Positions 35,035 through 44,610 are shown, counted from the stretch's first letter. The stretch: 64,000 nt of DNA from Burkholderia cepacia ATCC 25416 (GCF_001411495.1 NZ_CP012982.1:372001-436000); one strand, 5' to 3'. Made by a program: numbers and translations. Notes: a model not told the origin generated them from the sequence alone.

Positions 35035-35991
35035 ATGGAATCGCTGCGATCCATGCGCGTGTTCGTCCGCGCCATCGAGCTCGGCAATTTCTCGGCGGTC
35101 GCGCGCGAGGAAGGCACCGGCCAGCCGACGATCAGCAAGATCGTCGCCGCGTTCGAAAAGGAACTGGGCGTCCGCCTGCTCGAACGCTCGACCACGAGCC
35201 TCGCGCCCACCGACGAAGGCCGCCGGTTCTACGATCGCTGCAAGCGCGTGATCGACGAATACGCGAGCGCGGTGGCCGAGGTGCGCGGGCAAACGGTGCG
35301 GCCGGTCGGCAAGCTGGTCGTCAATGCGCCGATGGGGCTGGGCGAGCTGAGGCTGAACGCGCTCGTGCTCGAATTCCTCGCCGCATGGCCGGAGATCGAG
35401 GTCGAGCTGCAATTGACCGACCGTGTGATCGACCTGGTCGAAGAAGGCGTCGACGTCGCCATCCGCCTCGGCCATCTGCTGCCGCCGGATGCCGTGGCGC
35501 GCCCCATCGCGTCGTCGCCCCGCCTGCTGGTCGCCACGCCGAAGTACGTCGCGCAGGCACCGAGGCTCCGCCGGCCGGAAGACCTGGCGCGGCACGAGTA
35601 CGTCAGCTACGCACGCGCGGACATCGGCAACGAACTGGCATTCGCCCGCGGCGACGAGCAGGTCGCCGTTCCGGTGCGCGGCCGGTATCGCGTGAACAGC
35701 TCGATGGCGCTGCGGGAATGCTTTCTCGCCGGGAACGCAGTGGGCAGCGGGCCGGCGTGGCTGGTTCAGGACCTGATCGACAGCGGGCAGCTCGTCCGGT
35801 TGCTGCCGAAGTGGGACATGGTGCCGCCGCATGCGCTGCACCTCGTGTATGCGTCGCGCCGGTATCTGCCGCTCAGGACCCGCACGTTCCTGCAGTTCAT
35901 GGAGCAGCGGATTCCCGGGCTGCCCGGGTTCCATCCGACGACCGCCGCGACCGCCAACCCGGCCGCGCGCGCATCGCGGCAGCCCCGCTGA
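35035..35991 (+). CDS. LysR family transcriptional regulator
   Basis: This 318-residue LysR regulator has the winged helix VRAIELGNFSAVAREEGTGQ followed by PTISKIVAAFEKELG, and a substrate-binding domain from about residue 92 (VGKLVVNAPMGLGELRLNAL). The start at 35035 is supported by GAAGGAATAAG. It is divergent from the SDR-fold gene, its likely target. It resembles the large group of LysR regulators that control a neighbouring oxidoreductase in Burkholderia. Confidence 0.9.
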   Translation: MESLRSMRVFVRAIELGNFSAVAREEGTGQPTISKIVAAFEKELGVRLLERSTTSLAPTDEGRRFYDRCKRVIDEYASAVAEVRGQTVRPVGKLVVNAPMGLGELRLNALVLEFLAAWPEIEVELQLTDRVIDLVEEGVDVAIRLGHLLPPDAVARPIASSPRLLVATPKYVAQAPRLRRPEDLARHEYVSYARADIGNELAFARGDEQVAVPVRGRYRVNSSMALRECFLAGNAVGSGPAWLVQDLIDSGQLVRLLPKWDMVPPHALHLVYASRRYLPLRTRTFLQFMEQRIPGLPGFHPTTAATANPAARASRQPR

Positions 35992-36142
35992 CCGGCGGGC
36001 GTCGCGATCACGGCCGGCCCGGGCGCCGATCCGCCACCGTTTTCCCGATCCGCCGAATTCCCGCTATTGCGGCGCCCCCGGCGGCGGCGGCAGGCCGTTC
36101 GGCTAAAATGCCGCACTTTCCACCTTGTCCGGCCCGCTCGCC

Positions 36143-37531
36143 ATGCAACCCGCCTCCTCCGCCCAACCCGCCGCCCATGGCGCCGACGCCGCAGATGCGG
36201 CCCGCGACCTCGTCTACGGCCCGAACGACCGGCCGGCGCCGATGGTCGCCTTCGTCGCAGCGCTGCAGCACCTGCTGGCGATCATCGTGCCGATCGTCAC
36301 GCCCGGCCTGCTGATCTGCCAGGCGCTCGGCGTGTCCAGCCGCGATACGACCCTCATCGTGTCGATGTCGCTGGTGATTTCCGGCATCGCCACCTTCGTC
36401 CAGTGCAAGCGCTTCGGCCCGCTGGGCGCCGGCCTGCTGATCGTCCAGGGCACGAGCTTCAACTTCGTCGGCCCGCTGATCGCCGGCGGCAGCCTGATGG
36501 TCAAGCAAGGCACGCCGGTCGAAACCGTGATGGCCGCGATCTTCGGCGTCGTGATTGCGGGGTCGTTCGTCGAAATGGGCGTGTCGCGCATCCTGCCGTT
36601 CGTGAAGCGCCTGATCACGCCGCTCGTCACCGGCATCGTCGTGCTGCTGATCGGCCTCACGCTGATCAAGGTCGGCCTCATCAGCATGGGCGGGGGCTTC
36701 GGCGCGATGGCCAACGGCACCTTCGCGAGCGCGGAGAACCTGACGCTCTCGGGCCTCGTGCTCGGCACGATCATCCTGCTGAACCGCGTGCCGATCGTGT
36801 GGGTGCGCAGCACCGCGCTGGTCATCGCGCTCGTCATCGGTTATCTCGCGGCCGCATTCCTCGGCCGCCTCGACTTCACCGGCATGCACCAGGCCGCGCT
36901 GTTCCAGGTCCCGACGCCGCTGCACTTCGGCATCGGCTTCTCGTGGTCGCTGTTCGTGCCGATGCTGATCATCTACCTCGTCACGTCGCTCGAAGCGATC
37001 GGCGACGTCACGGCCACCAGCAAGATCTCGAACGAGCCGGTCGAAGGCCCGGTGTGGATGCAGCGGATCAAGGGCGGCGTGCTCGTCAACGGCGCGAACT
37101 CGCTGCTGGCCGGTGTGTTCAACACGTTCCCGAGCTCGGTGTTCGCGCAGAACAACGGCGTGATCCAGATCACCGGCGTCGCCAGCCGCCACGTCGGCAT
37201 CTGGATCGCGGGGATGCTCGTGGTGCTCGGCCTGTTCCCGGTCGTCGCCGGCGTGCTGCAGGCCGTGCCGGAACCCGTGCTCGGCGGCGCGGCGATGGTG
37301 ATGTTCGGCGCGGTGGCCGCATCGGGCATCAACATCCTCGCGGGCGTCCAGCTCGATCGCCGCGCGCTGCTGATCATCGCGGTGTCGCTTGCGCTCGGCC
37401 TCGGCGTGTCGCAGGTGCCGGACATCCTCAACAGCCTGCCGCACGCGCTGAAGAACGTGCTGGAATCGGGCGTGGCGACGGGCGGCATCTGCGCGCTCGT
37501 AATGAACTGGTTCCTGCCGGAGAAGAAGTAA
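36143..37531 (+). CDS. NCS2 family nucleobase permease (xanthine/uracil type)
   Basis: This 462-residue permease has about 12-14 helices and the NCS2 signature QNNGVIQITGVASRHVG near residue 340, together with QHLLAIIVPIVTPGLLI near the N-terminus. NCS2 carriers take up xanthine, urate or uracil by proton symport; the ITGVASR variant points toward the xanthine/urate branch. A TTG at 36125 would add six residues, but ATG 36143 is the normal-looking start. No purine genes are adjacent. Confidence 0.88.
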   Translation: MQPASSAQPAAHGADAADAARDLVYGPNDRPAPMVAFVAALQHLLAIIVPIVTPGLLICQALGVSSRDTTLIVSMSLVISGIATFVQCKRFGPLGAGLLIVQGTSFNFVGPLIAGGSLMVKQGTPVETVMAAIFGVVIAGSFVEMGVSRILPFVKRLITPLVTGIVVLLIGLTLIKVGLISMGGGFGAMANGTFASAENLTLSGLVLGTIILLNRVPIVWVRSTALVIALVIGYLAAAFLGRLDFTGMHQAALFQVPTPLHFGIGFSWSLFVPMLIIYLVTSLEAIGDVTATSKISNEPVEGPVWMQRIKGGVLVNGANSLLAGVFNTFPSSVFAQNNGVIQITGVASRHVGIWIAGMLVVLGLFPVVAGVLQAVPEPVLGGAAMVMFGAVAASGINILAGVQLDRRALLIIAVSLALGLGVSQVPDILNSLPHALKNVLESGVATGGICALVMNWFLPEKK

Positions 37532-37986
37532 GCGGATGATCCGCACGATGCGCGGTGCGCCTGACGGGCCGCACCGCGCGTCGTGCCGGCCGGCGCCCGC
37601 GGCTCTCGTTGCGGGCAACGCGATCGGCGTATCGCCAACCGGCCGATTCCGCTCGCGCCACCCGTTGCCCTGATTCCACTCGGCGCCGCGTCACACCTGG
37701 AACCGCCCGTCCGCTATCGCCGGCATCACCGGTTCCCGTACGAACGCGGCATCGGACAATTGCAGCAGCGTACGCACGACAGCCACCACGTCGTGAACCG
37801 GCACCAGCCCGCCATCGCAAGGGCGTCCGGCGCGGCACAAGCCACACGTCACACGCCACGAGACGCGCACGCCGAACTGCGCTTTCGACGTGCCCCGGGG
37901 TTATCGACCCCGTGTCGGCGGCGATCAAAGGTCAAACCCGGTCATGCCGCCTTGGCCGATCGATTTGTGCTGGTTAGAATCACGAC
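37532..37986. other. Intergenic region between the permease and Nudix genes
   Basis: About 455 bases. Just after the permease stop is a strong hairpin described separately. The rest is GC-rich without a plausible gene. The last 50 bases before the Nudix start become AT-richer (tttgtgctggttagaatc) and probably hold its promoter. No repeats beyond the hairpin were seen. Confidence 0.4.
37543..37586 (+). terminator. Long hairpin after the NCS2 permease gene
   Basis: Two 17-base arms (37543-37559 and 37570-37586) pair with a single G-U mismatch around a 10-base loop. The location directly behind the permease stop suggests a terminator. No T run follows, so Rho may be needed. Confidence 0.5.
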
Positions 37987-38412
37987 ATGCCCCGAGCTCC
38001 CGCCCCCAACAACACCCCCGAGACGCCCGCCGTCCCCGTCAAGGAACGCGCGACCGTCGTCTGCTACCGCGGTGAACGAGTCCTGCTCGTCGCCCGCGCG
38101 GCGTCGCGCTGGGCCCTTCCCGGCGGCACGATCAAGCGCGGGGAATCGCCGCTCGAAGCCGCGCATCGCGAGTTGTCCGAAGAAACCGGCATAACCGGCC
38201 AGACGCTCGTCTATTCGATGCAGTTCACCGGGCTCGCAAAGATCCATCACGTGTTCTTCGCGGAAGTCGGCCCGGACCAGACGCCGCAAGCGAACAACGA
38301 GATCGAGAAATGCAAGTGGTTTCCGATCGACGGCGTCGACGGATTGCGCGCAAGCATTCCGACGAAGCGAATCGTCGAACTCGTCCATCAACACGAAATC
38401 CGCAAGGCGTAG
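37987..38412 (+). CDS. Nudix hydrolase
   Basis: This 141-residue Nudix protein carries the complete Nudix box GGTIKRGESPLEAAHRELSE followed by ETGI (about residues 47-70), with all catalytic glutamates. Members hydrolyse nucleoside diphosphate-linked compounds. Substrate specificity cannot be deduced. It stands alone, with its own upstream AT-rich stretch. Confidence 0.9.
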   Translation: MPRAPAPNNTPETPAVPVKERATVVCYRGERVLLVARAASRWALPGGTIKRGESPLEAAHRELSEETGITGQTLVYSMQFTGLAKIHHVFFAEVGPDQTPQANNEIEKCKWFPIDGVDGLRASIPTKRIVELVHQHEIRKA

Positions 38413-38488
38413 CGCGCGACGGACGAGCGCATGCCCCGGCCGGCAGCCGGCTCGCGTCGCTGTTCGTGAACCCGCGACGCGCGACCGC

Positions 38489-38701
38489 TCAGTGCATGCG
38501 CTTCCTGCGCAATTCGCGCGTGGAATAGACGACGAGGAAGATGCCCAGCATCGCGGCACCGGACGCCATGAAGTCGTTTGCGCTACCCGAACCGTGCAGG
38601 GACGTCGGGAATATGCCGAGACTCAATCCTGCGGCCGCGAGAAGCAATCCTGCAGCCACGCCCCAGATCGGCCCGGCGGTCTTGTCGATGTTATTTTTCA
38701 T
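38489..38701 (-). CDS. Small two-helix membrane protein
   Basis: This 70-residue protein has two hydrophobic helices (IWGVAAGLLLAAAGLSLGIF and a second near GAAMLGIFLVVYS) and a basic C-terminus RELRRKRMH. No domain was recognised. ATG 38701 was chosen because the protein starts with KNNIDK just ahead of the helix; the ribosome binding site is weak. A longer reading to 38821 has no conserved features. Convergent with the Nudix gene. Confidence 0.55.
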   Translation of the reverse strand: MKNNIDKTAGPIWGVAAGLLLAAAGLSLGIFPTSLHGSGSANDFMASGAAMLGIFLVVYSTRELRRKRMH

Positions 38702-38990
38702 GCAGCACCCGTCTACAGTCATTACCTGAACGGTATCGGCAAAGCACGCCGCGTCTACCTTCAGTGATTCCACTATAGCCCGGAAAAAAATCATTGAAGC
38801 TTTAGTGCTTCTACCGATCAAGTTTTATCGATCGCGGCCGCCCAGGCGGGCCGATCGGCAATCCGGCTCGGCCGAGCCGACGCCGGCCACCGAAGAACGC
38901 ATATGCCGCACGCCCATATGCATTCCACGATCGCTTGTTTTACCGCGCAACGTCGCGGCGCTAAGCTCGGAACCCGCCGTCGACTTCCCA

Positions 38991-39971
38991 ATGGCTTCCC
39001 CGCCTTCGCCCACCATGCCGAACTCCGCCGAACAGGCCGCCGACTGGCTGCTCTCCGGACTCGAACTGCGCAGCACGCTGTTTCACGTGGGCCGGTATTG
39101 CGGCGTCTATCGCGCATCGACGGCCGGCCATCAGCGCGCGAGCTTCCACCTCGTGCTCGAAGGCGCATGCTGGTTGCACCTGCCCACCCGGAACGGCCGT
39201 GCCGCGCAAAGCACGCGCCTCGTCGCCGGCGACGCGGTGTTCCTGATGCACGACATGACGCATTGCCTGACGCCCGACGCGGTTGCGCCGTCCGACGACG
39301 AATACACGGTACGGATCGGCACGATGACGCCGCTTGCCGAGCCTGCGTCATCCCCGGGCGACGTCGCGCTGGCATGCGGTTTCTTCGAGTTTCGTTCCGA
39401 TCTTGGCGACGCGATCGCCGGCCTGATGCCCGATCACCTCCTGGCGCGCCACGACGACGCGAAGCTGGCAGGCGCGCGCACGCTGTTCGACCTGATCCGC
39501 ACCGAAGCGGCGCGTGCCCAGGATGCACCGTCGCCGCTCGTCAATCGTCTGACGGATGCGCTGTTCTTCTATGCACTGCGTGCCGTCGCGAGCAGCGACG
39601 ATTTTGCGCCGGGCCTGTGGTCGGTCATGCGGCGTGCCGAATTTACGCCGCTCGTCGGCGCGATCATCGAGAAACCCGGCGACGACTGGACCACGCACAC
39701 GATGGCCGCGTTTTGCCACATGTCCCGCGCGCGCTTCTGCAAGCAGTTCGCGCAGGCATGCGGACAGCCGCCTGCGCAGTTCCTTGCGCTGCTGCGCATG
39801 AAGGTCGCGGCCGAGATGCTGCGGCAGGGGGCATCCACGCTCAGCACGGCCGAGCATGTCGGCTATCAGTCGGAATCCGCCTTTGCGCAGGCATTCAAGC
39901 GCGTCACCGGCCTGCCGCCCGGCACCTGCCGCCGCGCCCCGGAGCGCACCGGCGCGACACCCGTGCATTGA
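38991..39971 (+). CDS. AraC family regulator with cupin-type N-terminus
   Basis: This 326-residue regulator has an AraC-type N-terminal cupin domain (FHLVLEGACWLHLPTRNGRA then GDAVFLMHDMTH). The C-terminal double helix-turn-helix includes ARFCKQFAQACGQPPAQFLA and ESAFAQAFKRVTGLPPGTCR. It lies directly upstream of the AhpD-like/ABC cluster and may control it. ATG 38991 is listed; ATG 39015 is equally plausible, since neither has a ribosome binding site. Confidence 0.85.
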   Translation: MASPPSPTMPNSAEQAADWLLSGLELRSTLFHVGRYCGVYRASTAGHQRASFHLVLEGACWLHLPTRNGRAAQSTRLVAGDAVFLMHDMTHCLTPDAVAPSDDEYTVRIGTMTPLAEPASSPGDVALACGFFEFRSDLGDAIAGLMPDHLLARHDDAKLAGARTLFDLIRTEAARAQDAPSPLVNRLTDALFFYALRAVASSDDFAPGLWSVMRRAEFTPLVGAIIEKPGDDWTTHTMAAFCHMSRARFCKQFAQACGQPPAQFLALLRMKVAAEMLRQGASTLSTAEHVGYQSESAFAQAFKRVTGLPPGTCRRAPERTGATPVH

Positions 39972-40062
39972 CGCAAGACAAACGCGCATGAAACAGAGAC
40001 GGCCGCGCATTGCCGGCTCGACCGGCGCCGCCAACAATGACGGCTTTCCGATCGAGGATGCC

Positions 40063-40629
40063 ATGAGCCGCCTGCCCCTCCAAACCGTCGAAAGCGCGCC
40101 CGAAGCCAGCCGCTCGTTTCTCCAGAAGTCGCAAGCCGCCAACGGCTTCCTGCCGAATCTCGTAGCCTCACTCGCCAATGCACCGGTTGCGCTCGAAACG
40201 TACCTGACCGTCGGTGAAATCAATTCACGCAGCGGCCTCACGCTGGCCGAGCGCGAAATCGTGCAGATCACCGCCGCCGCCGTTCATGGCTGCGGTTTCT
40301 GCGTGGCCGGCCATACGGCCGTCGCGCTGAAGAAGGCGCAATTGCCCGCCGCGCTCGTCGACGAGGTCCGCGCCCAGCGCTCGCTGTCCGACGCGCGCCT
40401 CGATGCGGTCGCCACGTTCACGCGCGACGTGATCGCGACGCGCGGCGCCGTGTCCGACGAAGCGCTCGCCGCGTTCAAGGCGGCCGGCTACAGCGATGCC
40501 GGCGCGCTTGAAGTGGTACTCGGCGTGAGCCTCGCGACGCTTTGCAACTTCGCGAACAACCTGGCGCGCAACGAACTGAATCCGCAGCTCGAAGCGTATC
40601 GCTGGGAGCCGACGGCGCGCGCAGCATGA
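40063..40629 (+). CDS. AhpD-like carboxymuconolactone decarboxylase family protein
   Basis: This 188-residue CMD-family protein carries the AhpD redox motif HGCGFCVAGH (CxxC followed by His) and EIVQITAAAVHG just before it. Such proteins are peroxidase-type thiol reductases or decarboxylases. It is the first gene of a five-gene unit, and its stop overlaps the next start at ATGA. The start at 40063 follows GAGGATGCC. A role in handling peroxide or a substrate of the neighbouring flavoenzyme is inference. Confidence 0.85.
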   Translation: MSRLPLQTVESAPEASRSFLQKSQAANGFLPNLVASLANAPVALETYLTVGEINSRSGLTLAEREIVQITAAAVHGCGFCVAGHTAVALKKAQLPAALVDEVRAQRSLSDARLDAVATFTRDVIATRGAVSDEALAAFKAAGYSDAGALEVVLGVSLATLCNFANNLARNELNPQLEAYRWEPTARAA

Positions 40630-41705
40630 CCGCGCCGGCGAGCTCCGATGCGTTCGACGCATGGCTCGAAGCAAATGCCGACGCGCTCGACGTCGACCCG
40701 TCGCGGGCGGCGGACATCCTGCCGCAGCTGGTGCGCTCGCGCACCGTCGCCGTCGGTGTGCCGGAGGCAATGGGCGGCACGGGCGGCACGATCGCGGACG
40801 CGATCGACACGGTGGCCGCCGTCGCGCAACGCTCATTGACGGCCGCATTCGTGCTGTGGGGACATCGCACCTTCATCGAATACGTACTGCAGAGCGACAA
40901 CGACGCGCTGCGTGCGCGCTGGCTGACGCCGCTGCTCGACGGCGAAGTGGCGGGCGCCACCGGTCTTTCGAACGCGATGAAGTATCTGTCCGACATCGAG
41001 CCGCTGCAGATGCATGCGGCCCGCAGCGGCAACGCGTTCGTGCTGAACGGCAGACTGCCGTGGATCACGAACCTGCGGCGCGAAGGCTTCATCGCCGCGG
41101 CCGCATTCGATCACGACGACGGCACGCCGCCGTCCGTCTTCGCGATTCCGCACGACGCGCGAGGCGTCGAGCGCAGCGACGATCTCGACCTGATCGGCCT
41201 GCGCGCAAGCAATACGGCCGCGCTGCGCGTGAGCGATACCGTCCTCGACGAATCGTACCGCCTCGCGGCCGACGCACCGGCCTGGCTCGCGCGCGTGCGC
41301 CCGGCGTTTCTCGGCTTGCAATGCGGGATGTCGATCGGGCTGGCGCGGCGCGCGTTGCTGGCCACGCTGGATGCCAGCGAGCCATCGCGCGCGTCGATCG
41401 GCGCGGAAATTCGCGAACTCGAAACGACGCTCGCCGATCAGGCCGAGCAGTTGAAGCGCGGTGTGCTCGACGGCACCTTTCTCCACGCGCCTGCCGCGAT
41501 GTTCGAACTGCGCATCGCGCTCGTCGAGACCGTCTCGCAGGCGGTCTCGCTCGAAGTGCAAGCGACCGGAGGGCGCGGCTATCTGCGCGGCCAGAGCGGC
41601 AGCGCGCGGCGCGTGCGCGAAGCGTCGTTCATCCCGATCGTGACGCCGAGCCTCGTGCAGTTGAAATCGCAGCTCGCGCGGCATCGACGGGCGGCGGCAG
41701 CATGA
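40626..41705 (+). CDS. Acyl-CoA dehydrogenase family flavoprotein
   Basis: This 359-residue protein has the acyl-CoA dehydrogenase fold: an N-terminal helical region, LSNAMKYLSDIEPLQMHA and the C-terminal helical domain with VEVQATGGRGYLRGQSGSAR. It is somewhat shorter than normal. It resembles flavoproteins linked to desulfurisation or sulfur assimilation (SfnB/DszC group) more than fatty-acid enzymes, judged from its place beside a NitT/TauT transporter. The catalytic glutamate was not located. Confidence 0.72.
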   Translation: MTAPASSDAFDAWLEANADALDVDPSRAADILPQLVRSRTVAVGVPEAMGGTGGTIADAIDTVAAVAQRSLTAAFVLWGHRTFIEYVLQSDNDALRARWLTPLLDGEVAGATGLSNAMKYLSDIEPLQMHAARSGNAFVLNGRLPWITNLRREGFIAAAAFDHDDGTPPSVFAIPHDARGVERSDDLDLIGLRASNTAALRVSDTVLDESYRLAADAPAWLARVRPAFLGLQCGMSIGLARRALLATLDASEPSRASIGAEIRELETTLADQAEQLKRGVLDGTFLHAPAAMFELRIALVETVSQAVSLEVQATGGRGYLRGQSGSARRVREASFIPIVTPSLVQLKSQLARHRRAAAA

Positions 41706-42466
41706 CGCAAGGCGCGCACATCGTCGCGAACGGCGTCACGTTGCGGTACGGATCGCGCAGCGTGCTGAACGGCGTCGATCTGTCGGTTGCGCCCGGCGAA
41801 CTCGTTGCGCTGCTCGGGCCGAGCGGTTGCGGGAAGTCGTCGCTGTTGCGGGCCATCGCCGGCCTGACGCGAACCGCATCCGGCACGATTCGCGTCGATG
41901 GCGAGCCCGTCGACGGCCCGCGCCCGGAGGTCGCCCTCGCGTTTCAGGACCCGTGCCTGTTGCCGTGGCTCACGGTCGAGCGGAACGTGGGGTTCGGGCT
42001 GACCTTCGCGCGTCAACCGCACCTGACACGTGCAGACCGCAAGGAACGCGTGACGAACGCATTGGCCGCCGTCGGGCTCGACCATGCACGGCACGCGCTG
42101 CCGTCGCAGTTGTCGGGCGGCATGGCACAGCGCGCGGCGCTGGCGCGCTGCCTGGCGCGGGCGCCGCGCGCGCTGCTGCTCGACGAACCGTTCGGCGCGC
42201 TCGACGAAGTGACCCGCGCCGACATGCAGCAGCTCCTGATTGCCGCGGTGCGCAACACCGGCGCGTCTGCGCTTCTCGTCACGCACGATATCGACGAAGC
42301 GCTGCTCGTCGCCGATCGGATCGTGCTGCTCGGCAAGCGCGGCACGCTGGTCGGACGCTGGACCGTCGAACTGCCGCAGCCGCGGCACACGCAAGTGCGC
42401 TCGCTCGGCGAGCTGCGCATCTCCATTCTCCAGGCGCTGCAGAACTCGATTTCAGCAGCCGCCTGA
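41702..42466 (+). CDS. NitT/TauT-type ABC transporter ATP-binding protein
   Basis: This 254-residue ATPase has Walker A GPSGCGKSS, Q-loop FQDPCLLPWL, signature LSGGMAQR, Walker B ALLLDEPFGALD and LVTHDIDEA. It starts at an ATGA overlap with the preceding flavoprotein gene. It works with the binding protein and permease encoded next. Confidence 0.92.
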   Translation: MTQGAHIVANGVTLRYGSRSVLNGVDLSVAPGELVALLGPSGCGKSSLLRAIAGLTRTASGTIRVDGEPVDGPRPEVALAFQDPCLLPWLTVERNVGFGLTFARQPHLTRADRKERVTNALAAVGLDHARHALPSQLSGGMAQRAALARCLARAPRALLLDEPFGALDEVTRADMQQLLIAAVRNTGASALLVTHDIDEALLVADRIVLLGKRGTLVGRWTVELPQPRHTQVRSLGELRISILQALQNSISAAA

Positions 42467-42494
42467 ATCCGGCCGATACCCGCGGGGAATCCTC

Positions 42495-43685
42495 ATGTGC
42501 AATGTACCGATGTCACGACGCGAATGGCTGAAGCTCGCGTCGCTCTTTACCGTCGCGGGCGCGGCGCCGCTGCTGAAAGCATCCGACGCGCGCGCGGCAG
42601 CCGATCCGAATGCGCCCGTGCGCATCGGTTACCTGCCGATCACCGATGCGGCGCCGCTGCTCGTCGCACACAACAACGGCTACTTCGACGCGGCCGGCAT
42701 CCAGGCGGAGAAGCCGACGCTGCTGCGAAGCTGGGCGCAGCTGGTCGAGGCGTTTCTGTCGGGACAGGTCAACGTCGTGCATCTGCTGTCGCCGATGACC
42801 GTGTGGGCGCGCTACGGCAGCAAGGCGCCCGCCAAGGTCGTCGCATGGAATCACGTGAACGGCTCTGCGCTGACGGTTGCGCCCGACGTCAACACCGTGG
42901 CGGACCTCGGTGGCAAGACGGTTGCGGTGCCGTTCTGGTATTCGGTGCATAACGTCGTGCTGCAGGACCTGCTGCGCGCGCAGGGTCTCGCACCCGTGCT
43001 CAAGCAGTCGGGGCAGCCGGGGCCGAAGGAAGTCAACCTGGTCGTGATGGCGCCGTCCGACATGCCGCCCGCGCTGGCGTCGAAAAAGATCGCCGGATAT
43101 ATCGTCGCCGAGCCGTTCAATGCGGCCGCCGAGCAGTTGAACGTCGGCAAGATTCTCCGCTTCACCGGCGACGTCTGGCGCAACCACGCGTGCTGCGTGA
43201 TCTTCATGCACGAGCAGGACCTGACGCAACGCGCGGCGTGGTCGCAGAAAGTCGTCGATGCGATCGTCAACGCCCAGCTGTGGACGCGCGCCCATCCGCA
43301 AGAGGCGGCCAGGCTGCTGTCGAAGGAAGGCCCGAACCGCTACACGCCGCATCCTTCGCAACTGCTCGCACGCGTGCTCGCGCCGCAAGCAGCCGATCAG
43401 GGGCGCTATCTCGGCGATCGCGCGATCCAGCACGCGAACTGGGGCGTGAAACGCATCGACTTCCAGCCGTATCCGTACCCGAGCTATACGGAAGAACTCG
43501 TGCGCCGGTTGAAGACGACCCAGGTGGAAGGCGCGAGCCAGTTCCTCGCGTCGCTCGATCCGAAGCGGGTCGCCGGCGATCTGGTCGACGACCGGTTCGT
43601 GAAGAAGAGCATCGAAGCGCTGGGCGGCTTGTCGGCGTTCGGCCAGGATGGCGGCTATGCACGCAAGGAGACGATCGTTGTCTAG
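42495..43685 (+). CDS. NitT/TauT-type ABC substrate-binding protein
   Basis: This 396-residue binding protein has a twin-arginine-like leader (SRREWLKLASLF) and the NrtA/SsuA-type start VRIGYLPITDAAPLLVAHNN, followed by HLLSPMTVWARYGSKAP. It belongs to the CmpA/NrtA side of the family, so nitrate-, cyanate- or sulfonate-like ligands are all possible. Paired cysteines occur in RNHACCVIFMHEQD. The start follows GGGGAATCCTC. Confidence 0.85.
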   Translation: MCNVPMSRREWLKLASLFTVAGAAPLLKASDARAAADPNAPVRIGYLPITDAAPLLVAHNNGYFDAAGIQAEKPTLLRSWAQLVEAFLSGQVNVVHLLSPMTVWARYGSKAPAKVVAWNHVNGSALTVAPDVNTVADLGGKTVAVPFWYSVHNVVLQDLLRAQGLAPVLKQSGQPGPKEVNLVVMAPSDMPPALASKKIAGYIVAEPFNAAAEQLNVGKILRFTGDVWRNHACCVIFMHEQDLTQRAAWSQKVVDAIVNAQLWTRAHPQEAARLLSKEGPNRYTPHPSQLLARVLAPQAADQGRYLGDRAIQHANWGVKRIDFQPYPYPSYTEELVRRLKTTQVEGASQFLASLDPKRVAGDLVDDRFVKKSIEALGGLSAFGQDGGYARKETIVV

Positions 43686-44505
43686 CGTGCTCGCTCGGGA
43701 AACGTCGGCGGCGGCGCGGCGTCCGGTGCCCGCGTCCGCGCATTGGCGCAGCATCGTGCTGGGCGGTGCGGGACTGGCGGCCGCCTTGGCGCTGTGGTGG
43801 CTCGCCGTCACGCTGCTCGCGGGCCACAACGCGATGGCCGCGCAGTTCGCGCCGCAGCGTGCGTTCGAAGCGCTGCCGTCGCTCGTCACCGAGGATCAGC
43901 TACTCGTGCATGCGGCGACCAGCCTCAGGCGCATCGCCGTCGGGCTGGCGTGGGCGCTCGTGGTCGGCGTGCCGTTGGGATTCGCGATCGGCCGTCTGCG
44001 CTGGCTCGAACGGACGCTGTCGCCGACGCTGCAGTTTCTTCGCATGATCTCGCCGCTTTCGTGGATGCCGCTTGCGGTGATGTCGCTCGGCGTCGGCGAT
44101 CGCGCGGTGTATTTCCTGCTCGCTTTCGCCGCGGTGTGGCCGCTGGTGATGAGCACCGCATCGGGTGTCGCGCATCTCGACCGGCGCTGGGTCCAGCTTG
44201 GCGAAAGCCTTGCCGCCACGCGCGCGGAAATGCTCTGGCATGTCTACGTGCCGGGCATCGCCGCGCATGTGCTCACCGGCGTGCGCCTCGCGATCGGCAT
44301 CTTGTGGATCGTGCTGGTCCCGGCGGAAATGCTCGGCGTGAGCGCGGGGCTCGGCTACCTGATTCTCGACACGCGCGACCGGCTCGCGTATTCGGAGCTG
44401 ACAGCCGTGATCCTCGTGATCGGCGTGCTCGGTTTCCTGCTCGATCTGGCCGCGCGTGCGGTCGCGGCCCGGCTGTCGAGCGATATGGCGGGGGGCGATC
44501 GGTAG
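43678..44505 (+). CDS. NitT/TauT-type ABC permease
   Basis: This 275-residue BPD-type permease has about six helices and the EAA-like loop LGESLAATRAEMLWHVYVPG. The start was set to TTG 43678, where AAGGAG stands seven bases upstream; it overlaps the binding-protein stop by 8 bp. An ATG at 43648 lies too far inside that gene. It completes a one-permease transporter and is the last chromosomal gene before the prophage remnant. Confidence 0.85.
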   Translation: MSSVLARETSAAARRPVPASAHWRSIVLGGAGLAAALALWWLAVTLLAGHNAMAAQFAPQRAFEALPSLVTEDQLLVHAATSLRRIAVGLAWALVVGVPLGFAIGRLRWLERTLSPTLQFLRMISPLSWMPLAVMSLGVGDRAVYFLLAFAAVWPLVMSTASGVAHLDRRWVQLGESLAATRAEMLWHVYVPGIAAHVLTGVRLAIGILWIVLVPAEMLGVSAGLGYLILDTRDRLAYSELTAVILVIGVLGFLLDLAARAVAARLSSDMAGGDR

Positions 44506-44532
44506 GTTCCGGTGAGTCGGGGATGCGTTGAA

Positions 44533-44610
44533 TGGCGGAAGGCAGCAGGAGCCGAACCTAGCCGGGAGTGTCTGACACCCCCAACTGGATTTGAAGGCGA
44601 TTCCACCGGA
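44533..44610 (-). repeat. Left attachment repeat: partial tRNA-Sec copy
   Basis: This stretch is an imperfect copy of the 3' two thirds of the selenocysteine tRNA gene found at 53513-53608. Bases 44562-44596 are an exact 35-bp match to 53542-53576, covering anticodon-arm and long variable-arm sequence. The flanks match imperfectly: GGCGGAAGGCAGC on the left and ccaccgga on the right. The acceptor 5' end is missing, so it is not a functional tRNA. It marks the left end of the inserted element. Confidence 0.85.

Noticed and set aside
44533..44610. A second functional tRNA-Sec
   Set aside because: The 5' acceptor strand is missing and the arms are mismatched; it is an attachment-site fragment.
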